NCBI GenBank assembly: GCA_900552055.1
Contig: URYI01000032.1
Location: forward strand, 1-16,686
Direction: 5' to 3'
DNA from: an uncultured Eubacteriales bacterium
GTDB taxonomy: Bacteria; Bacillota; Clostridia; Christensenellales; QALW01
DNA: 16,686 bases
Shown piece by piece: positions 7,753 through 14,407 of this stretch. The notes beneath the pieces are model-generated. The model did no database searches and had not been told where the DNA came from. It saw nothing but the letters and a program-made list of their open reading frames with translations. The translations under genes and the position numbers were made by a program. Position 1 is the first letter of the stretch. Each line of letters opens with the position of its first letter.

Positions 7753-7982
7753 CGGACATGAGCAGATAAAATTTAAGGACGCGCTCCAGCTTTATGAATT
7801 AAAGGGGGCGGCGCGCGTACGGCCGCGCATACGCGCGACCGTATGAAACGCCGGTAGGCTCAGGCGGAAATATATTTCCGCCTGAGCCTACCGGCGTTTT
7901 GCCCGGCCGAAGGCCGGGCGCGCGCCGCCCCCCTTCCTTCTTTCTTTCGGGCGCGTCCTTAAATTTTATCTGCCCATGTCCG
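7753..7982 (-). repeat. Element A: nested inverted repeat with a 54-base perfect palindrome
   Basis: The outer arms 7753-7784 and 7951-7982 are reverse complements at 31 of 32 positions. Moving inward: an unpaired stretch on each side; a second GC-rich stem (about 7802-7817 with 7918-7935, one extra C on the right); then three hairpins. Hairpin 1 is 7818-7843 (TACGG...CCGTA enclosing CGCGC/GCGCG, loop ATAC). Hairpin 2 is 7846-7899, a perfect 54-base palindrome. Hairpin 3 is 7901-7919 (GCCCGGCC/GGCCGGGC, loop GAA). The whole folds as a closed multi-branch structure. Both arm mismatches (A7761/C7974 and C7823/A7838) become G-U pairs only if the minus strand is transcribed. It may be a structured RNA, a palindromic mobile element, or a strong terminator/boundary; no family was recognised. 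The strand given is inferred from the wobble pairs. Confidence 0.7.
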
Positions 7983-8156
7983 TACAGACGAAACCAGTCA
8001 GGATACAAATGCCATCGCAGTCTGGCAAATTCCCCCGCCGTCTCGCCGCCGCCCTAAAAAATTATCATATAACAAAACCGCACAGCAGCGCAGACGCGGT
8101 AAACGCTCTTTGTAAAACGCATTCCGATTGATTATGTCGCCTAAACGAAAAATAAT

Positions 8157-8185
8157 TTGTATTTACATTAATATTATTGTATAAT
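8157..8185 (+). promoter_or_regulatory. Sigma-A-type promoter of the ABC-F/rex/PHP operon
   Basis: TTGTAT (8157-8162), a 17-base spacer, and a perfect TATAAT (8180-8185). The stretch is AT-rich, and the ribosome site AAGGG (8204-8208) follows before the ATG at 8216. No Rex-type operator (TTGTTAA-spacer-TTAACAA) was found over it. Confidence 0.75.
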
Positions 8186-8215
8186 ATTAAAAACTACTAA
8201 TTTAAGGGCAAAATT

Positions 8216-10102
8216 ATGGCGTTACTCAGCATAAACCAGGCTTCGGCGGCCTTTGGGGACAAAACCATATTCAAAGACATAACTCTGTCCGTCAATCCGG
8301 GAGATAAGTTAGGCGTTATAGGCGCAAACGGAGCGGGCAAAACTACCCTGTTCAAACTTATCCTAGGCTTGCTCCCTCCTGAAGAAGGAAGCGTCCAGCT
8401 TCAAAAGGGCATATCCATAGGCTATCTGGAGCAGCATACTTCCCTTAACAGCGAAAACACTGTGCTGGACGAAGCGCTAAGCGTTTATAAACATATTTTT
8501 GAAATGGAAAATGAACTCCGCGCTATGGAACAGGCTATGAGCGCCTCAGAGGATGAAACTCTGCTGGAAAAATACGCGTTGCTGACCCAAAAATACGAGG
8601 AGCTGGACGGCTATTCGGCCAACAGCCGCGTGCTGGGCGCCCTGCGCGGCCTGGGCCTGACTGATGAATTTTTCCAGCGCAGGGTTTCAACCCTAAGCGG
8701 CGGGGAACAAATGCGTTTGGCACTGGCCATACTTCTTTTGGGAAAACACGATATGCTGCTGCTGGACGAGCCTACCAACCATTTGGATTTAAAGGCGGTA
8801 GAATGGCTGACAAGCTTCCTATCAGGCTATAAAGGTACGCTTATGATTATTTCGCATGACCGCTATCTGCTTGATAAAGTATGCACAGGCATCGCCGAAA
8901 TAGAAAACGGCCGTTTGTATTACTATACCGGGAATTATACGCAGTACCGGCAAAAGAGAGAACAGGCAAAGCAGATAAACCTTAAAGCTTATCAGGAACA
9001 GCAGAAGGAAATTGCCCGGCAAAAGGAGATTATTGCGCAGTACCGTTCCTTTAACCGCGAAAAAAGCATCCGTGCCGCCGAGAGCCGTGAAAAAGCTTTG
9101 GAGCGCATGGAAATAATAGAAGCCCCACAGCAGCAGCAGCAAAACATGCGCCTGCGTTTTAAAGAGGGGCCGCGTCCCGGAAACGACGTTCTCTCCTTTA
9201 AAAGCCTGAGCAAGCATTACGGCTCAAAGCTCATATTTGAGAATATAAGCGGTGAAATAAAAGCGGGAAACCGGATTGCCCTTATAGGCCGCAACGGCAC
9301 GGGCAAAACCACCCTGCTCCGCCTGCTGACCGGTCTTGAAAGGCCCGATTCGGGCAGCATATATTGGGGCGCCGGAGTCAAAAAGGGCTATTATGCGCAG
9401 AAGCAGGAGGGGCTCTCCCTTAACAACACTGTTCTTGAGGAAATCTGGTCGGCCTGTCCGGCTATGAACCAGACTCAGGCCCGTTCCAGCGCCGCCTGCA
9501 TGCTGTTTAAGGGAGAGGACGTATTTAAACCTGTTTCTTCTCTCAGCGGCGGCGAAAGAGCGAGGGTAGCCCTTATAAAGCTGGCTCTGGGCGAATATAA
9601 CGTGCTTATAATGGACGAGCCTACCAACCATTTAGACATGGATTCCCGCGAGATACTGGAAGACGCCTTAAACAATTTCAGCGGCACAATAATCATGGTA
9701 TCGCACGACCGGTATTTAATTAACCGATTGGCCGGCAGTATCTGGGAAATGGAAGACGGCGCGCTTAAAATATATCCCGGCAACTATGATGAATATTTAA
9801 AGAGCATTTCCCCGCAGAGCATTCCTTCGTCTGTTGCCAAACCTACCCAGACGGCTATGGACAAACAGCGCAAGCTGGACAGAGAAGCACGGGAACGCAA
9901 AAAGCAGCAGGCCGCCGCAGTGCACAGGCTGGAAGAAGAGATTTTCGCTGATGAAACGCGCATATCAGAGCTGGAGGAACTCTTTTCAGACCCTGATACC
10001 TATTCAGGCGGCGATGTATCAGGCATGCAAAAGGAATATAATACCCTTAAGGAACACCTGGACGCTCTCTATGCGCAGTATGAAGCGCTGATCCAAACTT
10101 AG
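8216..10102 (+). CDS. ABC-F family ATPase (YdiF/Uup-like)
   Basis: A 628-residue soluble protein with two ABC ATPase domains and no membrane part, the ABC-F arrangement; these proteins act on ribosomes in translation or, in some members, antibiotic protection. Domain 1: Walker A GANGAGKTT (36-44), signature LSGGE (160-164), Walker B ending LLLDEPTNHLD with Glu185, SHDR at 213-216. The charged interdomain linker (about 230-325) contains a QQQQQ run encoded by a short CAG repeat. Domain 2: Walker A GRNGTGKTT (358-366), LSGGE (443-447), Glu468, SHDR at 496. A lysine/glutamate-rich coiled-coil tail covers about 545-625. All catalytic residues are intact. It is followed after 17 bases by rex, a neighbourhood also known for ydiF in B. 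subtilis, which favours a housekeeping YdiF-type over an acquired resistance factor. Confidence 0.93.
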   Translation: MALLSINQASAAFGDKTIFKDITLSVNPGDKLGVIGANGAGKTTLFKLILGLLPPEEGSVQLQKGISIGYLEQHTSLNSENTVLDEALSVYKHIFEMENELRAMEQAMSASEDETLLEKYALLTQKYEELDGYSANSRVLGALRGLGLTDEFFQRRVSTLSGGEQMRLALAILLLGKHDMLLLDEPTNHLDLKAVEWLTSFLSGYKGTLMIISHDRYLLDKVCTGIAEIENGRLYYYTGNYTQYRQKREQAKQINLKAYQEQQKEIARQKEIIAQYRSFNREKSIRAAESREKALERMEIIEAPQQQQQNMRLRFKEGPRPGNDVLSFKSLSKHYGSKLIFENISGEIKAGNRIALIGRNGTGKTTLLRLLTGLERPDSGSIYWGAGVKKGYYAQKQEGLSLNNTVLEEIWSACPAMNQTQARSSAACMLFKGEDVFKPVSSLSGGERARVALIKLALGEYNVLIMDEPTNHLDMDSREILEDALNNFSGTIIMVSHDRYLINRLAGSIWEMEDGALKIYPGNYDEYLKSISPQSIPSSVAKPTQTAMDKQRKLDREARERKKQQAAAVHRLEEEIFADETRISELEELFSDPDTYSGGDVSGMQKEYNTLKEHLDALYAQYEALIQT

Positions 10103-10119
10103 AACGGAGAAAAGCCAAT

Positions 10120-10755
10120 ATGAACAAACGTATTTCCGAAGCGGTCATAAAGCGGCTGCCCAGATATTACAGATGCATGTGCCAGCTGGAAAAGGAAGGC
10201 TGTGACCGGATTTCATCCCATGGCCTCAGCAAATTGACCGGACTGACAGCCAGTCAGATACGGCAGGATTTAAACTGTTTCGGGGGCTTCGGACAGCAGG
10301 GCTACGGATATAAGGTGAGCGAGCTGAAAAATGAACTGCGCGCTTTGCTGGGGCTGGGAAAAGGGATGAATATGATAATAGTGGGCGCCGGCAATATCGG
10401 CCAGGCTCTCGCCCACTATAAAGGCTTTCCCCGCGAGGGATTCTGCGTGCGCGCCATGTTTGATACAAACGTCCTTTCGGGCCGCACGGTGGATGATATA
10501 GATATCCTGCATACAGATATGCTGGAGCAGTATCTTCAGGTCAATAAGGCTGATATAGGCGTGATTTGCGTACCTCAGGAAAGCGCCCAGCATATAGCCG
10601 ACCGGCTCTGTGCCGCCGGTATAAAATATCTATGGAATTTTACTCCCTGCGATATAAAAGCGCCAAAGGGGATAATTGTTGAAAACGTAAACCTAAGCGA
10701 CAGCTTATACCTTCTCTCCTACCGTATTAACGCGCAAACAGAAACAGATAAATAG
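10120..10755 (+). CDS. rex: Redox-sensing transcriptional repressor Rex
   Basis: A 211-residue protein. Rex senses the NADH/NAD+ ratio and represses fermentation and respiration genes when NADH is low. The N-terminal winged helix (about 1-80) contains SSHGLSKLTGLTASQIRQDLNCFGGFG, in which SQIRQDL is the conserved recognition region. The NAD-binding Rossmann fold starts at about residue 84 with the glycine motif VGAGNIGQA. The C-terminal swapped helix that holds the dimer together is the final YLLSYRI region. Length matches the family. Ribosome site GGAG is about 10 bases before the ATG, and the 17-base gap to the ABC-F gene indicates cotranscription. No Rex operator was found in the window, so its targets lie elsewhere. 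Confidence 0.95.
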   Translation: MNKRISEAVIKRLPRYYRCMCQLEKEGCDRISSHGLSKLTGLTASQIRQDLNCFGGFGQQGYGYKVSELKNELRALLGLGKGMNMIIVGAGNIGQALAHYKGFPREGFCVRAMFDTNVLSGRTVDDIDILHTDMLEQYLQVNKADIGVICVPQESAQHIADRLCAAGIKYLWNFTPCDIKAPKGIIVENVNLSDSLYLLSYRINAQTETDK

Positions 10756-10798
10756 TCTAAATAATACTGCGCTTTCAGCGCGGAAAGGAAATAATATC

Positions 10799-11725
10799 AT
10801 GAGAATAGACGCATTTCCTCAGGCTGGACAATGGTACAAAGGGAACACACACGCGCACACATCAGTTTCAGACGGCAAATTTGCGCCCGAAAAGCTTATA
10901 GGCGAATACAAAAAGGCCGGCTACAGCTTTTTGGCCATTACCGACCATGAAATTTATTCAGACTACACTCAATACGATACCGGCAGCTTTATAATGATGC
11001 CCGGCGTAGAGATAATGCTCTGGCAGGGGGACCGCAATAACGCTTTTACCACTCATCTCGTGGGCCTGGGCATTCCGGGCAAAAACAAATTCGTGCACGG
11101 TCAGAAACTGGAATATATCAACACTACTCCTACCCAGGAACTTATAGATTTCCTGCATGAAAACGGCAATTATGTCATCCTGGCTCATCCTTACTGGTCG
11201 GGCACCAGGCTGGAGCATTTCAATGAATACTCGCAGGGCATTGACGCGCTGGAGATTTATAATAACGTCTGCAATTTGGATTACGGCACAGGCTATTCAG
11301 AGGCATATTTTGATACTGCCCTGTGGGCTGACCGCCATATCCTCTGCATTGCCAGCGATGACACCCACCAGTCCGTTGCCGCTCAAAATGATTTCTGCGG
11401 AGGCTTTATAATGGTCAAGGCGCCTGCCTTAAATAAGGACAGCATATACAAAAGCATTGCGGCCGGCCATTTTTATGCCTCTACCGGCCCGCTTATAGAT
11501 GAATTTTATCTGGAGGACGGCATAGCTTATGTAAAATGCCCGCCCTGCGAAAAAATCTCTTTTAACACTGATTTTTATTCGGGCAAATGCGTAATAAGCC
11601 CGGACGGCTCCCTGACTCAGGCCAGCTGGGAATACAAATGCATTGACAACGACCCCCATTTTGTGCGCTGCAAGGTAGAAGGCAAAAACGGCACGGCCTG
11701 GAGCCAGCCAATATGGCTTAAATAG
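10799..11725 (+). CDS. PHP-domain metallohydrolase (CehA/McbA-like)
   Basis: A 308-residue protein with the PHP metal-binding motifs in order: HAHTSVSDG (His18, His20, Asp25), ITDHE (Asp49, His50), PGVEI (Glu71), His86, AHP (His130), and SDDTH (Asp187/Asp188, His190). These form a di- or trinuclear metal centre used for phosphoester hydrolysis. The region after about residue 220 (GHFYASTGP) and the beta-rich tail are typical of stand-alone PHP proteins annotated as phosphotransferases or CehA/McbA family members. Substrate unknown. There is no signal peptide. It starts 43 bases after rex, with AAAGGA as ribosome site; a small GCGC hairpin lies in the gap. It is probably the last gene of the ABC-F operon. 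Confidence 0.85.
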   Translation: MRIDAFPQAGQWYKGNTHAHTSVSDGKFAPEKLIGEYKKAGYSFLAITDHEIYSDYTQYDTGSFIMMPGVEIMLWQGDRNNAFTTHLVGLGIPGKNKFVHGQKLEYINTTPTQELIDFLHENGNYVILAHPYWSGTRLEHFNEYSQGIDALEIYNNVCNLDYGTGYSEAYFDTALWADRHILCIASDDTHQSVAAQNDFCGGFIMVKAPALNKDSIYKSIAAGHFYASTGPLIDEFYLEDGIAYVKCPPCEKISFNTDFYSGKCVISPDGSLTQASWEYKCIDNDPHFVRCKVEGKNGTAWSQPIWLK

Positions 11726-12014
11726 TACTCTGTAAAACACCTACAACAGTTTAATGCTCTTGCGGCAATTATGCCTGAGAAACAGGAATACAAGATATGA
11801 CGCGCATGCTTCCGAGTGTTATCTTCAGCCGGCGCAAGTTCTATACGCCTCCCCTCTTCAGCTTAGAAAACAAGCAAATTTCCAAAAGCTTAAAGCGCGT
11901 AATCAAAACCGCTGCAAAGCGCCCAGATAACATAAGCGGACGGATCTATGTGCAAAAACAATGCAGCAGCACCGCAGGAATGCGAATTATTCCCGTGAAA
12001 ACCTTATACTTCTT

Positions 12015-12286
12015 ATACCCTCAGTTTGCAATGAACTACACGCCTCAAAACGGGATAATTTTTTCATTTTCCGCGTAATCCTCCATCAGCACGCTCCCCG
12101 GTACGCTTTTTAGTCTGTCTTGAAAGTGAAAAAATTCTCTACGTTTGAGCTCACAGAGTCAAAAGACATAAAATTTGTGTCAGGTAAAGCGCGCTTGAGA
12201 GACATCGGGAGTATTTGGCGCGAAAGCAACGCGGCAGGACGCATATTTTATGCCTTCTGACCGTCTTACTTGTAAACTGAGGGTAT
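12015..12286 (+). ncRNA. Element C: candidate structured RNA or decayed inverted repeat
   Basis: The outer arms 12015-12031 and 12270-12286 pair over 17 positions (TACCCTCAG... with ...CTGAGGGTA), one of them G12028-U12273. Inside are: a 15-base-pair stem (12057-12071 with 12122-12136, U12067-G12126); a hairpin at 12165-12181 (GACATAA/TTGTGTC, U12169-G12177); a stem 12190-12195/12217-12222 (U12195-G12217); and a hairpin at 12235-12259 with G12238-U12256 and one C-C mismatch. All five wobble positions are G-U on the plus strand and would be A-C on the other, which favours a plus-strand RNA. A TATACT box at 12005-12010 would place a start at the first base-paired position, but no matching -35 box is present. 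No known RNA family was recognised. Confidence 0.4.
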
Positions 12287-12312
12287 TCTAACGCTAAACC
12301 GCTTTAATAAAA

Positions 12313-12338
12313 AGACGGCTATGTTTTTATGGCCGTCT
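12313..12338 (-). terminator. Stem-loop between elements C and B, terminator-like on the minus strand
   Basis: AGACGGCTAT (12313-12322) pairs with ATGGCCGTCT (12329-12338), ten pairs including U12320-G12331 and a GTTTTT loop. On the minus strand the hairpin is followed by TTTTTATT, a proper intrinsic terminator arrangement that could stop minus-strand transcripts crossing element B. On the plus strand it has no T-tract, and the wobble pair fits plus rather than minus, so its role is ambiguous. Confidence 0.5.
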
Positions 12339-12339
12339 A

Positions 12340-12623
12340 TAGACAATACAATCAGAGTACAATGCGCCTAGAATGTGTGGATTGTTCGGTTTTGCCGCGT
12401 TGTCGTCCTTGAAATGCGCCCGGCATTTCCGCGTCCTGCCGCCTTGCAAAACCGGAAAATTCCTTTTTCCTCCGCGGTCGGAGATTTTTGCTTTCAATGC
12501 CCGTTGACGGCCGCGCGGCGCGCGGGCGAAGACATACCGGGCGTATTTTAAAGACCGCGAAGCAAAGCGGACGCGGCGGGCATTGAAAGCAAAAAACACA
12601 TTGTACTTTGATTGTATTGTCTA
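12340..12623 (+). repeat. Element B: 284-base inverted repeat with internal hairpins
   Basis: The outer arms 12340-12364 and 12599-12623 pair at 24 of 25 positions, the exception being G12356-T12607. Inside are: a long stem 12385-12395/12446-12456 enclosing the hairpin GAAATGC/GCATTTC (12411-12429); the hairpin CTCCG/CGGAG (12470-12483); and a perfect 18-base-pair stem 12485-12502/12578-12595 enclosing the GC-rich hairpin CCGCGC/GCGCGG (12511-12525). The overall plan, a long closing stem with several branches, resembles element A although the sequences differ. The outer arms begin TAGACAATAC and end GTATTGTCTA, so a TA target duplication as made by IS630/mariner-type elements is possible. A structured plus-strand RNA is the alternative; wobble positions favour plus. 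The right arm lies 34 bases before the ANT(6)-like start. Confidence 0.65.
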
Positions 12624-12639
12624 ACCTATTAAACATAAT
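12612..12639 (+). promoter_or_regulatory. Weak promoter candidate for the ANT(6)-like gene
   Basis: TTGTAT (12612-12617) and CATAAT (12634-12639), 16 bases apart. The -35 hexamer lies inside the right arm of element B, so if this promoter is real, folding or loss of the element would affect it. The ribosome site AAGAGGAAAG (12643-12652) follows. Confidence 0.3.
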
Positions 12640-12657
12640 ATTAAGAGGAAAGACGTT

Positions 12658-13524
12658 ATGAGAACAGACACGCAAATGCTTGAACTTATACTGGAATTTG
12701 CACATAAATCAGAGAATATACGTCTGGTCGGCATGGAAGGCTCCCGTGTTAATGAAAATATTCAGCCCGATTTATTCCAGGATTATGATATAACGTATTT
12801 TGTAAAGGACACGGCCCCTTTCCTGCATAGTGACAGCTGGCTCTCCTTTTTCGGCAAAATTATAATGCTCCAAAAGCCTGAGGATATGGAGCTTTTTCCG
12901 CCCGAAGAAGAAGGCTATTCCTATTTAATAATTTTTGACGATTATATAAAGCTCGACCTTACTCTGTTGGAACTAGATAAATTCAAAGAGTATCAGTCCG
13001 CCGACCATTTGAGAAAAATACTGCTGGATAAGGACAATTTATGTCCGCAAAATATCATTCCCAACGACACGGATTACTGGATTAAAAAGCCCAGTCCCAG
13101 GAGCTTTGACGACTGCTGCAATGAATTCTGGAATTTAACTTCGTATGTCGTAAAAGGGCTCTGCCGCAAAGAAGCACTTTTTGCAATAGACCATCTGTAC
13201 CTTATGCGCAAAGAGCTATTAAGGATGCTTTCCTGGCAAATTGGCTTTAAATACGGCTTTAATTTCAGCCTGGGCAAAAATTATAAATTCATAGATAAAT
13301 ATATGGAAACAGACCATTGGTTAAAGCTGATGAATACCTATAATAACAATAAATATAATAACATCTGGAACGCATTATTTGCCTGCCAGGAGCTGTTCCG
13401 CGAAGCATCAAGCTGCTGCGCCCGCAATTTGGACTGCGAATACCCCAGCTATGACCAATATATGAGCCGATATACTCAACACTTTTACCAAAAATATAAT
13501 AATGGCTTTAACGCGCAAACATAA
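12658..13524 (+). CDS. Aminoglycoside 6-adenylyltransferase family protein, ANT(6)/AadK-like
   Basis: A 288-residue protein of the nucleotidyltransferase fold that in characterised members adenylates streptomycin at position 6 using ATP. The motif GSRVNENI (28-35) followed by FQDYDITYFV gives Gly28-Ser29 and the metal-binding pair Asp42 and Asp44; FDDYIKLDLTL supplies the third acidic residue, Asp100. PEDMELFPPE (74-83) is a typical family stretch. The C-terminal helical half (about 140-280), with FDDCCNEFW and LLRMLSWQIG, also fits. Length matches AadK (about 284). It stands alone in its transcription unit between a long structured upstream region and a bidirectional terminator. Whether it confers resistance or has another substrate cannot be judged; chromosomal homologues are common in Firmicutes. 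Confidence 0.9.
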   Translation: MRTDTQMLELILEFAHKSENIRLVGMEGSRVNENIQPDLFQDYDITYFVKDTAPFLHSDSWLSFFGKIIMLQKPEDMELFPPEEEGYSYLIIFDDYIKLDLTLLELDKFKEYQSADHLRKILLDKDNLCPQNIIPNDTDYWIKKPSPRSFDDCCNEFWNLTSYVVKGLCRKEALFAIDHLYLMRKELLRMLSWQIGFKYGFNFSLGKNYKFIDKYMETDHWLKLMNTYNNNKYNNIWNALFACQELFREASSCCARNLDCEYPSYDQYMSRYTQHFYQKYNNGFNAQT

Positions 13525-13560
13525 CTTGCGCCAAAAGTCAGCCTGTTAAATTTACTGCAT

Positions 13561-13620
13561 AAATAAAAAGCGCTTTTTCGAACTATCGATAAGACACCGT
13601 CGGAAAAAGCGCTTTATTTT
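13561..13620. terminator. Bidirectional terminator between convergent genes
   Basis: AAAGCGCTTTTTC (13567-13579) pairs with GAAAAAGCGCTTT (13603-13615), a perfect 13-base-pair stem with a 23-base loop. A T-rich tail follows on both strands (TTTATTTT on plus, CTTTTTATTTA on minus). It serves the ANT(6)-like gene and the YoaK-like gene, overlapping the end of the latter by two bases. Confidence 0.85.
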
Positions 13621-14335
13621 ACTGACTGCAAGCGTCCGCTTTTCGTTCTTTTAAATGATTTGCAATCATATACAAAATGAGCAGAGCAAGTATCCCCGCC
13701 GAGATAAAGACCGCAGAACCCGCCAAAATCACCGTCATATAATATCCGCCCAGCACGCCCGCGGCGAAGCTGGCTATAAATAAAAAATATTTTAAGCAGA
13801 TGCGGATAGCCTGCTTATCCTTTTTAAAAATAAATTTATGCAGATATTCGGTCATAGAGCGGAGATTGCCTGTGCAGAAAGCTGTAGCGAAGGGCAGACC
13901 CTCCATCTTGCGAAAACTGTTGAACTGTATAGCCGCTACTAATGACACCAGCGCGTTTACTATCATATCAGAAAAACCAGCCGGCAAGCAGCCCACCAGC
14001 ACAAGCAGAATAATTTCTGCACATATGATGCAGCAGTGCCCCCAGAACGAACCCGCCTCATTTTTCCGAACGCTTTTAAGCAGCTCGCTCAGAATTACTC
14101 CCACAATAAAAAACATGATTGGGATTAGATACCTGAGAGCCGTAGCGCCCTCGCCTGAGGCCAGACCCAATATCAGCAGAATGATATTGCCTGTCTGCGC
14201 ATTTGCAAATACCCCGCCGCGCGAAACATATGTATAAGCATCCAAAAAGCCGCCTATAAAGCACAGGCAAAGCCCAACCTCCAGCCATTCATAAATCTTT
14301 TTGCGCTCTAACCTGCGCCTGTACAATTCCTTCAT
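13619..14335 (-). CDS. YoaK family membrane protein (DUF1275)
   Basis: A 238-residue integral membrane protein. Hydrophobic segments lie at about 17-35, 48-60, 68-87, 100-118, 122-138, 180-202 and 205-225. The DUF1275 signatures are clear: GFLDAYTYVSRGGVFANAQTGN in the first third (28-50) and ATAFCTGNLRS (150-160) in the second half, a pair that suggests an internal duplication. The family is widespread, with no firmly established function; transport is suspected. Ribosome site AAAGGG lies about 10 bases upstream. It is the last gene of a minus-strand group, 72 bases after the isomerase-like gene, and ends at the bidirectional terminator. Confidence 0.88.
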   Translation of the reverse strand: MKELYRRRLERKKIYEWLEVGLCLCFIGGFLDAYTYVSRGGVFANAQTGNIILLILGLASGEGATALRYLIPIMFFIVGVILSELLKSVRKNEAGSFWGHCCIICAEIILLVLVGCLPAGFSDMIVNALVSLVAAIQFNSFRKMEGLPFATAFCTGNLRSMTEYLHKFIFKKDKQAIRICLKYFLFIASFAAGVLGGYYMTVILAGSAVFISAGILALLILYMIANHLKERKADACSQ

Positions 14336-14407
14336 ACCCTTATATCCCTTTAAGCCTCACTCTATCAGCATATTATTGCAGTGCATATTTTGTGCAAATT
14401 ATAAGGC

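Larger units (their letters stand above)
7707..8215. other. Intergenic region dominated by inverted-repeat element A
   Basis: About 510 bases between the rhamnosidase and the ABC-F gene. From 7753 to 7982 it is occupied by the nested inverted-repeat element described separately; from 8157 to 8215 by the ABC-F promoter and ribosome site. Between them (7983-8156) I see no gene and no strong signal. The 69-codon minus frame across the element follows the repeat and has no family signature. Confidence 0.65.
11726..12657. other. Long gene-poor region with inverted-repeat structures C and B
   Basis: About 930 bases with no convincing gene. The right two thirds hold element C (12015-12286), a 10-base-pair stem-loop (12313-12338) and element B (12340-12623). 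The left 290 bases show nothing distinctive. A 93-codon plus frame at 11797-12078 has no family features and runs into element C, and two minus frames over element B follow the repeat rather than a protein pattern. The region lies directly upstream of the ANT(6)-like gene, so at least part of it may be that gene's leader. Confidence 0.6.

Noticed and set aside
7799..8008. 69-codon minus-strand frame across element A
   Set aside because: The translation is simply the palindrome read through, with no ribosome site and no domain.
8157..8215. Possible Rex operator at the ABC-F/rex promoter
   Set aside because: No TTGTTAA-spacer-TTAACAA pattern is present; the AT-rich bases are better explained as the -35/-10 promoter.
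9128..9141. CAG trinucleotide repeat in the ABC-F linker
   Set aside because: Only four or five units, in frame, giving a glutamine run in a flexible linker; unremarkable in this family.
11797..12078. 93-codon plus-strand frame after the PHP gene
   Set aside because: An AGGAA precedes it at fair spacing, but the protein shows no family pattern and its end runs into paired arms of element C.
12338..12623. Firm call of element B as an IS630-type MITE from TA at both ends
   Set aside because: TA is already part of the paired arms, so a target duplication cannot be told from the repeat itself; kept only as an alternative.
12327..12705. Two overlapping minus-strand frames (90 and 117 codons) across element B
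   Set aside because: They follow the inverted repeat and its GC-rich hairpins, have arginine-rich low-quality composition, and one enters the ANT(6)-like gene antisense.
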